DNA from: Thauera sp. 2A1 | GTDB taxonomy: Bacteria > Pseudomonadota > Gammaproteobacteria > Burkholderiales > Rhodocyclaceae | Direction of reading: 5' to 3' | Assembly (NCBI RefSeq): GCF_009469595.2 | Contig: NZ_SSXV01000010.1 | Span: 1 to 64,000, forward strand | DNA length: 64,000 nt | Part shown: in pieces, positions 47,328-55,507 of the stretch | Layout of the letters: each line of letters opens with the position of its first letter | Numbering within the stretch: the stretch's first letter is position 1 | Made by a program: the position numbers and the translations under genes | The notes under the pieces: model-generated | Told to the model about the DNA's origin: nothing | What the model saw: the letters and a program-made list of their open reading frames with translations, nothing else | Database searches by the model: none

Positions 47328-49001
47328 ATGCGACGCCGCGCGAGCGCGCACGAACGGCAACGTGGCGCCGTGCGGCGGCTCTCGGCCTGGGCGCCGGCCT
47401 GCCTCGCCTGTTGGGTGCTGGGTCTGAGCACTGCCGCGGCGACGGAGGAATTCCGCTACCAGATCCGCCAGGGCGACAACCCGTGGAACATCACCTCCCG
47501 CTTCCTCAAGGACATGGCCTACTGGCCCCGCATCCAGGAGTACAACGGGATCGGCGACAGCGCCGCTGCGCTGCAGCCGGGCACCACACTGCGCATCCCG
47601 ATGGCGTGGATGCGCACCATCCCGCAGACGGCGATCATCGCCGACGTTCACGGAGAAGTGCTGCTGCAGCGGCAACATGGCACGCCCCAGGCGGCAGCGG
47701 CCGGTATGCTACTGATGCCGGGGAACCTGCTGCGCACCGGCAGCGGTGGCAGTGCCGTGCTGCAGTTCCCCGACGGCAGCCGCGCCCTGCTTGGCGCCGG
47801 CTCGATGCTGCGCCTCGTCGAATTGAACCGTCTGACCGTTTCGTCGGGCCAACAGGTGCGCTTCGAACTGCAGCAGGGCGAAATCGAGAGCGAGGTCAAA
47901 CCGGCCGCAAACCTTGGCGGGCGCTTCGTCATCCAGACCCCGGCAGCGACGGCAGCGGTGCGCGGCACCCGCTTCCGGGTCGCAAGCGCGGCCGGCCGCA
48001 CACGCAACGAAACCCTGCAGGGCACGGTCGCGCTGCACAACCGCAGGGGAACGACCCTGCTCGGCGCAGGCCGCGGCGCCTACGTCCAGGCGGGCGCCGA
48101 GCCAGGCACCGCGCGTCCACTCATGCCCGCGCCGGTGCTGGACATTCTGCCGGAGCGTGTCGAACGCCTCCCGCTGCGCGTCGAAATCCCGGCCGTGGCA
48201 GGTGCTCGCGCCTACCGCAGCCAGTTCGTGGCCACCGCAGGGGCCGGCGTCATCGAGTCCGATCGCAGCAGCCCCACGCCACATGTGCTCAGCACCGACG
48301 ACCTTCCCGACGGAATCCACCGCATCCGTGTGCGAGCGGTGGACGAAAACGGCCTGGAAGGCCGCGACGCCGAACGCGAAATCGTCGTCGACGCGCGGCC
48401 CGAGCCGCCTTTCCCCAGCGCGCCGGCCGCCGACGGCTGGATGGTTGACGAGCACCCGACCTTTCGCTGGGCAAGAAGCGACGACGCGGTGCGCTACCAC
48501 TTCCAGCTTGCCGCAGCGGCCGATTTCGCCGCGCCGCTGGTGAACGCGCCAGATTTGCACAAGCCCGAATGGATCGCCGCCGAGCCACTCACGCCCGGCG
48601 TCTATTTCTGGCGGGTGGCGCTCGAAACGACGGCCGAAGGCCGCGGCCCCTACTCCGACCCGCAGCGCTTCACCGTACCGCCCCCGGGGCCGCAGCCTCA
48701 AGCACCGGTAATGGACGGCGACAAGCTGGAATTGCGCTGGCGCGCCGGCGCGCCGGGAGAGCGCTTCCAGGTACAGGCGAGCCGCGACGCCGGCTTCACC
48801 GCGCCCGAAATCGACCAGATGACGGACGAGTCGCGGCTCGTGCTGCCCCGTCCTGCGCCTGGAACCCTGCACCTGCGGGTGCGCACCCTGGCGCCCGACA
48901 CGCCGCCCGGTCCATGGGGCAAGGCGCAGCAGATCGAGATCCCGAACGAAAACTGGAGTGCGCTACTGCTGCTGGTTCCTGCACTCTTCCTCGCGCTATG
49001 A
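47328..49001 (+). CDS. LysM-FecR domain periplasmic protein
   Basis: 557 residues: signal-like hydrophobic stretch (about 18-38), LysM module (about 42-95, YQIRQGDNPWNITSRF) that could bind peptidoglycan, a FecR domain (about 100-215, with AAVRGTRFRV), and two beta-sandwich repeats (about 300-530) before a hydrophobic C-terminal anchor (LLLLVPALFLAL). The start at 47328 has AGGAG upstream; an in-frame ATG 14 codons earlier lacks one. It overlaps the CHASE2 gene by four bases. A role in presenting an envelope signal to the CHASE2 protein is inferred. Confidence 0.85.
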   Translation: MRRRASAHERQRGAVRRLSAWAPACLACWVLGLSTAAATEEFRYQIRQGDNPWNITSRFLKDMAYWPRIQEYNGIGDSAAALQPGTTLRIPMAWMRTIPQTAIIADVHGEVLLQRQHGTPQAAAAGMLLMPGNLLRTGSGGSAVLQFPDGSRALLGAGSMLRLVELNRLTVSSGQQVRFELQQGEIESEVKPAANLGGRFVIQTPAATAAVRGTRFRVASAAGRTRNETLQGTVALHNRRGTTLLGAGRGAYVQAGAEPGTARPLMPAPVLDILPERVERLPLRVEIPAVAGARAYRSQFVATAGAGVIESDRSSPTPHVLSTDDLPDGIHRIRVRAVDENGLEGRDAEREIVVDARPEPPFPSAPAADGWMVDEHPTFRWARSDDAVRYHFQLAAAADFAAPLVNAPDLHKPEWIAAEPLTPGVYFWRVALETTAEGRGPYSDPQRFTVPPPGPQPQAPVMDGDKLELRWRAGAPGERFQVQASRDAGFTAPEIDQMTDESRLVLPRPAPGTLHLRVRTLAPDTPPGPWGKAQQIEIPNENWSALLLLVPALFLAL

Positions 49002-51862
49002 CCAGACGACGGTTCCCGCGCGCAATGGTCCGGCGCGGCGCCTGGATGATTGGCGCGCTGCTCGCCGCCCTCGCCGCCCTGCTTCAGCCCGTGGCGCTGC
49101 AGCGAGGAGACCTGCTGATCTACGACGCCCTCGAGCCGCTGGCGCGGCGCCCCGGATCGCCGCCGCAGTCGGCCATCGTCGCGATCGACGAAACCAGCCT
49201 CGCAGGGCTGGGGCGCTGGCCCTGGAGCCGCGAACTGCACGCCGCAGTGCTCGATCGACTGACCGACGCCGGCGTCGCCGCAATCGGCATGGACCTCCTC
49301 TTCCCGGAAAATGCCGAGGGTGACGCCGAGCTGGCAGCGGCCATGGTCCGCGCCGGAAACGTTGCGCTGGCGACCGCACCCGGCGCGCTGCCCGGTGGAC
49401 GCGGCTTGCGCGACCTGCTGCCGACCGGCTCGTTGGCCGAGAGGGCTGCCGCGATCGGTCATGTCGATGTCGAGCTCGACCTCGACTCCCTCGCGCGACG
49501 CACTTTCGAACATGCCGGCACCGCTACGCCGGCCTGGCCCGCGCTGTCGCTCGCGGTGTTGCACCTCGCACGGCCGGGCGCCGGCGGGACGTCTGGTGCG
49601 GCAGTCACCCCGGGCGCGGACGCGGCCGGGCTATGGGTGCGCAGCGGTGAAATGCTGCTCCCCTTCCCCGACCGCGGCCTGCGCCCGCCGACTTACTCGG
49701 CGCTCGCCATCCTGCGCGACGCCCAGCTTGCCGACAGCCTGCGGGGCAAGGCGGTGTTCATCGGCGCGACGGCTGCCGGGCTAGCGGCAGGGCTCGCCAC
49801 ACCCGGCTCGCAGAACGCATCGCCGATGCCCGCGGTGGAATTCCATGCGCGCGCCTTCGAGGCTGCACGCAACGGACAGGTGTACCGCAGCGCGTCGCCG
49901 ACCACCGCCGCGGCCTTCACGCTGATGATCGTCGCGCTGCCGCTGCTGTCCTATCCGCTGATCGGGATCGCTGGCGTCATCGCCGGCGTCGCCTTCCTGC
50001 TGCTGCCGCTGCTCGCCAGCGGCATCGTGCTGCACTTCGCCCATGTGTGGATCGGCCCCTCCGCCGCGCTGGGGGGCTTCGTCCTCGGCTACGCGCTCTG
50101 GCTGGCACTGTTCCTGAGGCACACGCGCGGTTCGCTGCAGCGTTCCCGCCTGGGCGCCGACGCCACGCTGCGCTCGATCACCGACGCCGTGATCACGGTG
50201 GATGCCGACCGTCGCATCGTGTTGATCAACGAGGTGGCGGAAAAGCTGACTGGAACGCCCCTCGCCCGCGTCAGGGGGCAGGCCGTCGCCCCGTTTCTCG
50301 CGCAATTCTGCAGCGATGGGAACGAAATCGACCGGCTTCTGCAAAGCTGCCTGCAGGGCCAGCAGGCGGTCCGCCTGTCCGAACCGGTCACCTGGCGCTC
50401 GGCCGATGGCGATCCCTGCGCGCTGCGCCTTACCCTCGCCCCGATTGGGAGCGGCAAGGACGGGGCCGTGCTGGCCTTCAACGACGTCACCGAATCGATC
50501 GCGTTCACCGCGCGCCTGCTGCACGAAGCGACCCACGACCCCCTGACCGGCCTGCCCAACCGCACCCTGCTGCTCGATCGCGTGCGCCAGGCGCTGACGC
50601 AGGCCAAACGCAAGGGCAGCCTGGTCGCCTTGCTGTTCGTCGACCTCGACCGCTTCAAGCGCATCAACGACAGCCTGGGCCACCAGTGGGGCGACCACGT
50701 ACTGAAGATCGTCGCCCAACGCCTGAGCGCGGCAATACGCAGCGGGGACACAGTGTCGCGCTGGGGCGGTGACGAGTTCATCGTGCTGCTGGACAATGTC
50801 ACGGACCGCAATGCGGTGGCCACCGTCGCCGGCAAGATCATCGAACTGCTCGACCATGAGGTCGAGACCGACGAAAGCACCAGCCTGATCCCGTCCTGCA
50901 GCATCGGCATCGCCATCGGCCCGCTGGACAGCGAGGACGCCGAGACGCTGCTGTCGATGGCCGACAAGGCCATGTACCGTGGCAAGCTCGAAGGCGGTGG
51001 CAGCTTCACCTTCTACGCCGCGGACATGAACACCTGGTCGCGCGACCGCCTGAAGATGGAAGGTGCACTGCGCCACGCGCTGGCCAATCAAGAATTCGAG
51101 CTGTTCTACCAGCCGCAAGTGGATATCCTCGCCGATCGCCTGATCGGCATGGAGTCGCTCATCCGCTGGCGCAAGCCGGGCTCCGGCCTCATCGGCCCCG
51201 GCATCTTCATCCCCGCTGCCGAGGAATGCGGCGTGATCCGTGCCATCGGCGAATGGGCGCTGCACGAGGCGACGGCGCAGATCGCCCGCTGGTCGGCGGA
51301 GGGCCTGCGCCCGGTGCCGGTGGCGGTCAACGTGTCGGCGCGCCAGTGCTCGGACATGAGCGTGGTGGACGTCATACGCAGCGCGCTGACCGGGAGCGCG
51401 ATCGACCCGGCGCTGCTGAAGCTCGAGCTGACCGAATCCACCGCGATGCACAACGTGGACTTCGTCGCCACCCTGCTCGACAGCGTGAACCGCATCGGCG
51501 TCGGCGTCGCGGTAGACGACTTCGGCACCGGATATTCTTCGCTGTCCTACCTGAAGCGCTTTCCGATCTCGGAACTCAAGATCGACCGCAGCTTCGTCAG
51601 CGAGATCGCCAGCGGCGGTGACGACGCCGCCATCGTGCGCGGCACCATCGCCCTGGCTCACGGACTGGAGATGAAGGTGGTTGCCGAAGGCGTTGAGACC
51701 GCCGAGCAACTCGAATTCCTCGCCAGCTACGAATGCGACGTCGCGCAGGGCTTCTATTTCGCCGAACCGATGCCTGCAGCCGAAATCCGCCGCTGGTTGC
51801 AGGGCACGCCATCGCAACTGGCGCGCGGCGGCCCGAACGGGAAGGCGCTCAGAAAGGCTTGA
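48998..51862 (+). CDS. CHASE2-PAS-GGDEF-EAL membrane c-di-GMP enzyme
   Basis: 954 residues: TM helix (about 15-30), periplasmic CHASE2 sensor (about 35-300), three TM helices (about 305-380), PAS (about 390-510), GGDEF (about 525-680) with intact GGDEF at 590-594 and an I-site RxxD five residues upstream, and an EAL domain (about 695-940). The EAL signature reads ESL (E719), while the downstream DDFGTGYSS and KIDRSF motifs remain. Synthase activity is likely; hydrolase activity is possible. Start overlaps the FecR stop, implying coupling. Its tail overlaps hemJ by 14 bases. Confidence 0.92.
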   Translation: MTRRRFPRAMVRRGAWMIGALLAALAALLQPVALQRGDLLIYDALEPLARRPGSPPQSAIVAIDETSLAGLGRWPWSRELHAAVLDRLTDAGVAAIGMDLLFPENAEGDAELAAAMVRAGNVALATAPGALPGGRGLRDLLPTGSLAERAAAIGHVDVELDLDSLARRTFEHAGTATPAWPALSLAVLHLARPGAGGTSGAAVTPGADAAGLWVRSGEMLLPFPDRGLRPPTYSALAILRDAQLADSLRGKAVFIGATAAGLAAGLATPGSQNASPMPAVEFHARAFEAARNGQVYRSASPTTAAAFTLMIVALPLLSYPLIGIAGVIAGVAFLLLPLLASGIVLHFAHVWIGPSAALGGFVLGYALWLALFLRHTRGSLQRSRLGADATLRSITDAVITVDADRRIVLINEVAEKLTGTPLARVRGQAVAPFLAQFCSDGNEIDRLLQSCLQGQQAVRLSEPVTWRSADGDPCALRLTLAPIGSGKDGAVLAFNDVTESIAFTARLLHEATHDPLTGLPNRTLLLDRVRQALTQAKRKGSLVALLFVDLDRFKRINDSLGHQWGDHVLKIVAQRLSAAIRSGDTVSRWGGDEFIVLLDNVTDRNAVATVAGKIIELLDHEVETDESTSLIPSCSIGIAIGPLDSEDAETLLSMADKAMYRGKLEGGGSFTFYAADMNTWSRDRLKMEGALRHALANQEFELFYQPQVDILADRLIGMESLIRWRKPGSGLIGPGIFIPAAEECGVIRAIGEWALHEATAQIARWSAEGLRPVPVAVNVSARQCSDMSVVDVIRSALTGSAIDPALLKLELTESTAMHNVDFVATLLDSVNRIGVGVAVDDFGTGYSSLSYLKRFPISELKIDRSFVSEIASGGDDAAIVRGTIALAHGLEMKVVAEGVETAEQLEFLASYECDVAQGFYFAEPMPAAEIRRWLQGTPSQLARGGPNGKALRKA

Positions 51863-52259
51863 GCACCACCAGGAACACCACGACGAACAACACCACCACC
51901 GGAATCTCGTTGAACACGCGATACCACACGTGGCTCCTGCTGTTGCGGCCGGCGGCAAAGTCGCGCATCAGCTTGCCGCAGTAGAGATGGTAGATGATCA
52001 GCAATACGACCAGCGCCGTCTTGGCGTGCAGCCAGCCGCCGGCAAAGCCGTAGCCGAACCACAGCCACAGGCCGAGCACGACGGCAAGGATGCCGATCGG
52101 CGTGACGAACCGATACAGCTTGCGCTCCATCATCCCGAGCCGCTCGATGGTCGCGGCATCGGTCACCATCGCGTGGTTGACGAAGATGCGCGGCAGGTAG
52201 AACAGGCCGGCGAACCAGCTCACGACGAAGATGATGTGCAGCGACTTGAGGACCAGCAT
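51849..52259 (-). CDS. hemJ: HemJ-like protoporphyrinogen oxidase (CopD/UPF0093 family)
   Basis: 136 residues, about four transmembrane helices, opening MLVLKSLHIIFVVSWFAGLFYLPR with the family's conserved His/Arg positions, then MERKLYRFVTPIG and HVWYRVFNEIPV. HemJ oxidises protoporphyrinogen IX late in haem synthesis in many bacteria that lack HemG/HemY. AGGAG lies upstream of this start; a 15-codon extension is rejected. It fits with hemL in the same window. Confidence 0.85.
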   Translation of the reverse strand: MLVLKSLHIIFVVSWFAGLFYLPRIFVNHAMVTDAATIERLGMMERKLYRFVTPIGILAVVLGLWLWFGYGFAGGWLHAKTALVVLLIIYHLYCGKLMRDFAAGRNSRSHVWYRVFNEIPVVVLFVVVFLVVLKPF

Positions 52260-52307
52260 GGGCTTGAAGCTCCTGTCAGATGAAAACCTGGAGATCGTGC
52301 GCACCGC

Positions 52308-53192
52308 CTAGGCGGTGACCCGCCGCTGCAGCGCCGCGCGGATGCCGTCGGCCACCGTCGGATATTGCAATGCAACACGAAGTTCCCGCTTCATGCGCCG
52401 GTTGTCGAGACGGCGCGACTCCGCCATGAAGGACAAGGTCATGGGCGACAGGTGGTCCGCGATCTGCGTGCGGGCAAGGCGAGGTGGCCGCGGCAGGGCG
52501 AAGGCGTCGGCGACGAGGTCGAAATAGTCACCCATCTTCAGGCAACTGTCATCGACGGCGTTCCACACCCGGCCGCCACGCGCGCGGAACAGCGCGGCAC
52601 AGGCCAGGCGCGCGAGGTCGTCGGCGTGGATGTGGTTGGTAGCAACGTCGTCCTCCGCTGCGAGCACCGGATCGCCACGCTGCAGGCGCTCCAGCGGCAG
52701 CCGCTCGGCAGCGTAGATGCCGGGCGCGCGCAGCAGCCCGACCCGCACGCCACTGCGTCGCCCGAACGCCCGCAGCAGACGCTCTGCCGCCACACGCCGC
52801 CGCGCGCGCGCGCTTTGCGGACGGCAGGGCCGAGTCTCATCCACCCACTGCCCGCCGCAGTCGCCGTAAACCCCTGTCGTACTTATGTATATCAGGGCCT
52901 GTGGTAGACTTCCGGCCGTTCCAAGCGCGGCCAGCAGGGCCCGGGTGCGCGGATCGCCTTCCCCCTGGGCGGGCGGTGGCGCGAAGTGCAGCACGGCGTC
53001 GGCAAGGCCGGCGAGACGCTTGAGGCTGCGCCGGTCGTCAAGGTCCCCGACGATGGGCACCGCGCCTGCCGAGCGCAGCGCGTCGGCATGCTCGGCGCGA
53101 CGCACCAGGGCGAACACCTTGAAGCGCCGCGTCAGCCAGGGCAGCGCGCGAGCGGCGACGTCGCCGCTGCCGATGATCAGAATCCGTTTCAT
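52308..53192 (-). CDS. NAD-dependent epimerase/dehydratase-like protein (YeeZ type)
   Basis: 294 residues: Rossmann motif ILIIGSGDVAARAL, a conserved YISTTGVYGD active-site region, then NHIHADDLARL and WNAVDDSCLKMGDYFDL. YeeZ-type proteins are annotated as epimerases without known substrate. Only 21 bases separate its start from the divergent reductase gene. A stretch at 52869-52925 uses codons (ATA, AGT, CTA, GGA, GTT) that are very unlike the rest; see findings. Confidence 0.85.
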   Translation of the reverse strand: MKRILIIGSGDVAARALPWLTRRFKVFALVRRAEHADALRSAGAVPIVGDLDDRRSLKRLAGLADAVLHFAPPPAQGEGDPRTRALLAALGTAGSLPQALIYISTTGVYGDCGGQWVDETRPCRPQSARARRRVAAERLLRAFGRRSGVRVGLLRAPGIYAAERLPLERLQRGDPVLAAEDDVATNHIHADDLARLACAALFRARGGRVWNAVDDSCLKMGDYFDLVADAFALPRPPRLARTQIADHLSPMTLSFMAESRRLDNRRMKRELRVALQYPTVADGIRAALQRRVTA

Positions 53193-53213
53193 TTGCAAAT
53201 TATCTCACGCCCC

Positions 53214-54236
53214 ATGTCGTACGAGATTTCACTCCAGCCCGGCAATCACCACTTCCGCGCCAATGCGGACGAAACCATCCTCGACGCCGCGCTCAACGCC
53301 GGCCTGCTGCTGCCCCACAGTTGTCGCGACGGCGCCTGCGGCGCGTGCAAGGGCAAGGTGCTGGCGGGCGAGATCGATCACGGCAAGCTCACCGAGGGCA
53401 CGCTGACGCAGGAAGAGCGCGAGGCGGGCTATGCGCTGTTCTGCTGCGCGCAGCCGCGTTCCGACCTGACGCTGCAGGCGCGCACGGTGACCCGCGCCGG
53501 CGACATCCCGGTGAAGAAACTGCCGTGCCGGGTGCAGAAGCTGCAGCGGCTTGCCCCCGACGTCATGCTGCTCGACCTCAGGCTGCCGGCCAGCGAAGCC
53601 TTCCAGTTCCGCGCCGGCCAGTACATCGACATCCTGCTGGCCGATGGCCAGCGCCGCAGTTTCTCGATTGCCAACGCGCCGCACGACGCCGGCCATGTCG
53701 AACTCCACCTGCGCCGCATCGACGGCGGCCGCTTCACCGGTCAGGTGTTCGAGACCATGAAGGAGAAGGACATCCTGCGCTTCGAAGGGCCGCTTGGCGG
53801 TTTCTGGCTGCGCGAGGATTCGACGCGGCCGGTGGTGCTGGTGGCGGGCGGCACCGGCTTCGCGCCGATCAAGGCCATCGTCGAGCATGCGGCACACACC
53901 GGCACCACGCGCCCGCTGACCCTGTACTGGGGATCGCGCAACCGCGCGGGGCTGTACCTGGACGAGCTCGCCCGCGCCTGGCAGACGACGATCCCCGGCT
54001 TCACCTACATCCCGGTGCTGTCAGACGCACAGCCCGGTGATGCCTGGGACGGCCGCACCGGGCTGGTGCATCAGGCGGTGCTGGACGATTTCGCCGACCT
54101 GTCGGGCCACGAGGTGTATGCCTGCGGCGCTCCGGCAATGATCGACGCCGCGCGCAGCAGCTTCATCGGCACCCGCGGCCTGTCGGAAGAGCATTTCTTC
54201 GCCGACGCCTTCACCTTCGCCACGCCGGCCAACTGA
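53214..54236 (+). CDS. 2Fe-2S ferredoxin-NAD(P)H flavin reductase (AscD-like)
   Basis: 340 residues: plant-type ferredoxin domain (about 1-90; CRDGACGACKGKV and YALFCCAQP give the four Cys ligands), an FAD domain (RRSFSIANAPHD), and an NAD domain (VVLVAGGTGFAPIKAI, TLYWGSRN, YACGAPAMIDAA). It is commonly annotated as CDP-6-deoxy-delta-3,4-glucoseen reductase, but no deoxysugar genes accompany it, so an unknown monooxygenase or reductase partner is as likely. It lies 18 bases ahead of the EAL-HDOD gene and may share its transcript. Confidence 0.88.
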   Translation: MSYEISLQPGNHHFRANADETILDAALNAGLLLPHSCRDGACGACKGKVLAGEIDHGKLTEGTLTQEEREAGYALFCCAQPRSDLTLQARTVTRAGDIPVKKLPCRVQKLQRLAPDVMLLDLRLPASEAFQFRAGQYIDILLADGQRRSFSIANAPHDAGHVELHLRRIDGGRFTGQVFETMKEKDILRFEGPLGGFWLREDSTRPVVLVAGGTGFAPIKAIVEHAAHTGTTRPLTLYWGSRNRAGLYLDELARAWQTTIPGFTYIPVLSDAQPGDAWDGRTGLVHQAVLDDFADLSGHEVYACGAPAMIDAARSSFIGTRGLSEEHFFADAFTFATPAN

Positions 54237-54254
54237 GCCCGATACGAGACCCAC

Positions 54255-55391
54255 ATGAACCAGGCCGCCCTGCTGACCCGCGAGCCCGTGGTCAACAAGA
54301 ACCGCGCAATCACCGCCAACCGCCTGATCGCACACGGCCTCAACCTGGCCGCCGTGGCGGACACGCTGAACGGAATCGCCGACATCTGGCCGAAGCAGCA
54401 TCCGGTGTTCGTGAGCCTCGCGCGCCTGATTCCCACGCCCGACCTGCTGGCCTGGAAGGTGCCCGAGAACACCCTGCTCGAGATCCCGGTGCAGGCCCTC
54501 GCCCACCCCCAGACCCAGGCCCTGCTGCCTGCGCTGCAGGAGGCCGGCACCAGCGTCTGTCTCACCTGGTATGTGCCCGGCAGCGCGCTGCCGGCGGGCA
54601 TCGACTGGCGCTTTGTGCTGATGGATGCGCGCCGCCAGGCCGCACCCGGCGACGCGCCTGGCCTGCCGATGGCCTGGGGGCTGAGCGACGTCGGCGCTTT
54701 CCGCGACGCAGTGGCTGCGGGCTATGCCGGTGCCTCGGGCTGGTTCTTCCTGCACGGCAATCCGCCCTCCAAGGCGCTCTCGCCAGGGCACGCGCAGATC
54801 GTGCGGCTGCTCAACCTGGTGCGCAACAATGGCGAGATCCGCGACATCGAGGCCGTGCTCAAGCAGGACGTCGCCCTCTCCTACAAGCTGCTGCGCTACA
54901 TCAACTCCGCCGGCTTCGGCCTGATGTGCGAGATTCAGTCCTTCCGCCACGCCGTCAGCATCCTCGGCTACGACAACCTGAACAAATGGCTGTCGCTGCT
55001 GCTGGTGACCGCCAGCCGCGACCCCAGCGCACCGGCGATGATGCAGACGGCGATCACGCGCGGACGCTTCATGGAGGAGGTCGGCAGCGACTTCTTCGAC
55101 AAGTCGGAACGCGACAACCTCTTCATCACCGGCGCTTTCTCGCTGCTCAGCCTGCTGCTGGGCACCTCGATGCAGAACCTGCTCGACGAGATGAGCCTGC
55201 CGAGCAACGTCACCGAGGCGCTGCTTCACCAGCAGGGCGAATTCGCCCCCTTTCTGAAGCTGGCGCAGTTGTGCGAGAACTTCGACGGCAGCGCGCTGGC
55301 CAAGGCGAGCCAGGAGCTGCATCTTCCGCTTGATAAAATCAACCGCGCGCAACTGGTGGCGCTGGGCTTCGCCGACAGCCTGCAGGCCTGA
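54255..55391 (+). CDS. EAL-HDOD (YuxH-type) signalling protein
   Basis: 378 residues: a reduced N-terminal EAL-like domain (about 5-165) that lacks the EAL triad and metal motifs, and a C-terminal HDOD domain (about 175-370; LKQDVALSYKLLRYINSAGFG, the SILGYDNLNKWLSLLL segment). Such proteins are soluble and probably act by protein binding. GGAG-like pairing is weak upstream. It sits between the reductase and the HDOD kinase, so it may belong to the same signalling unit. Confidence 0.85.
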   Translation: MNQAALLTREPVVNKNRAITANRLIAHGLNLAAVADTLNGIADIWPKQHPVFVSLARLIPTPDLLAWKVPENTLLEIPVQALAHPQTQALLPALQEAGTSVCLTWYVPGSALPAGIDWRFVLMDARRQAAPGDAPGLPMAWGLSDVGAFRDAVAAGYAGASGWFFLHGNPPSKALSPGHAQIVRLLNLVRNNGEIRDIEAVLKQDVALSYKLLRYINSAGFGLMCEIQSFRHAVSILGYDNLNKWLSLLLVTASRDPSAPAMMQTAITRGRFMEEVGSDFFDKSERDNLFITGAFSLLSLLLGTSMQNLLDEMSLPSNVTEALLHQQGEFAPFLKLAQLCENFDGSALAKASQELHLPLDKINRAQLVALGFADSLQA

Positions 55392-55507
55392 GAGCTGGGC
55401 GCGCAGCGCTGCGCAGTCATTCACGGGCGGGATCCCGACCTCCCACTAAAATCATGGTCCCGGCCTTCGCGCCGTGACGCCCTCCTCTCCTGCACCGTCC
55501 GCCACTC

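Noticed and set aside
49781..51958. Minus-strand frame of about 725 codons opposite the CHASE2-GGDEF-EAL gene
   Set aside because: Composition is that of a shadow, and it would overlap most of hemJ's tail and an intact plus-strand multidomain gene.
55454..55477. A seven-codon mini-ORF ahead of the HDOD kinase gene
   Set aside because: No ribosome-binding site and no codon pattern suggestive of an attenuator; chance occurrence is likely.
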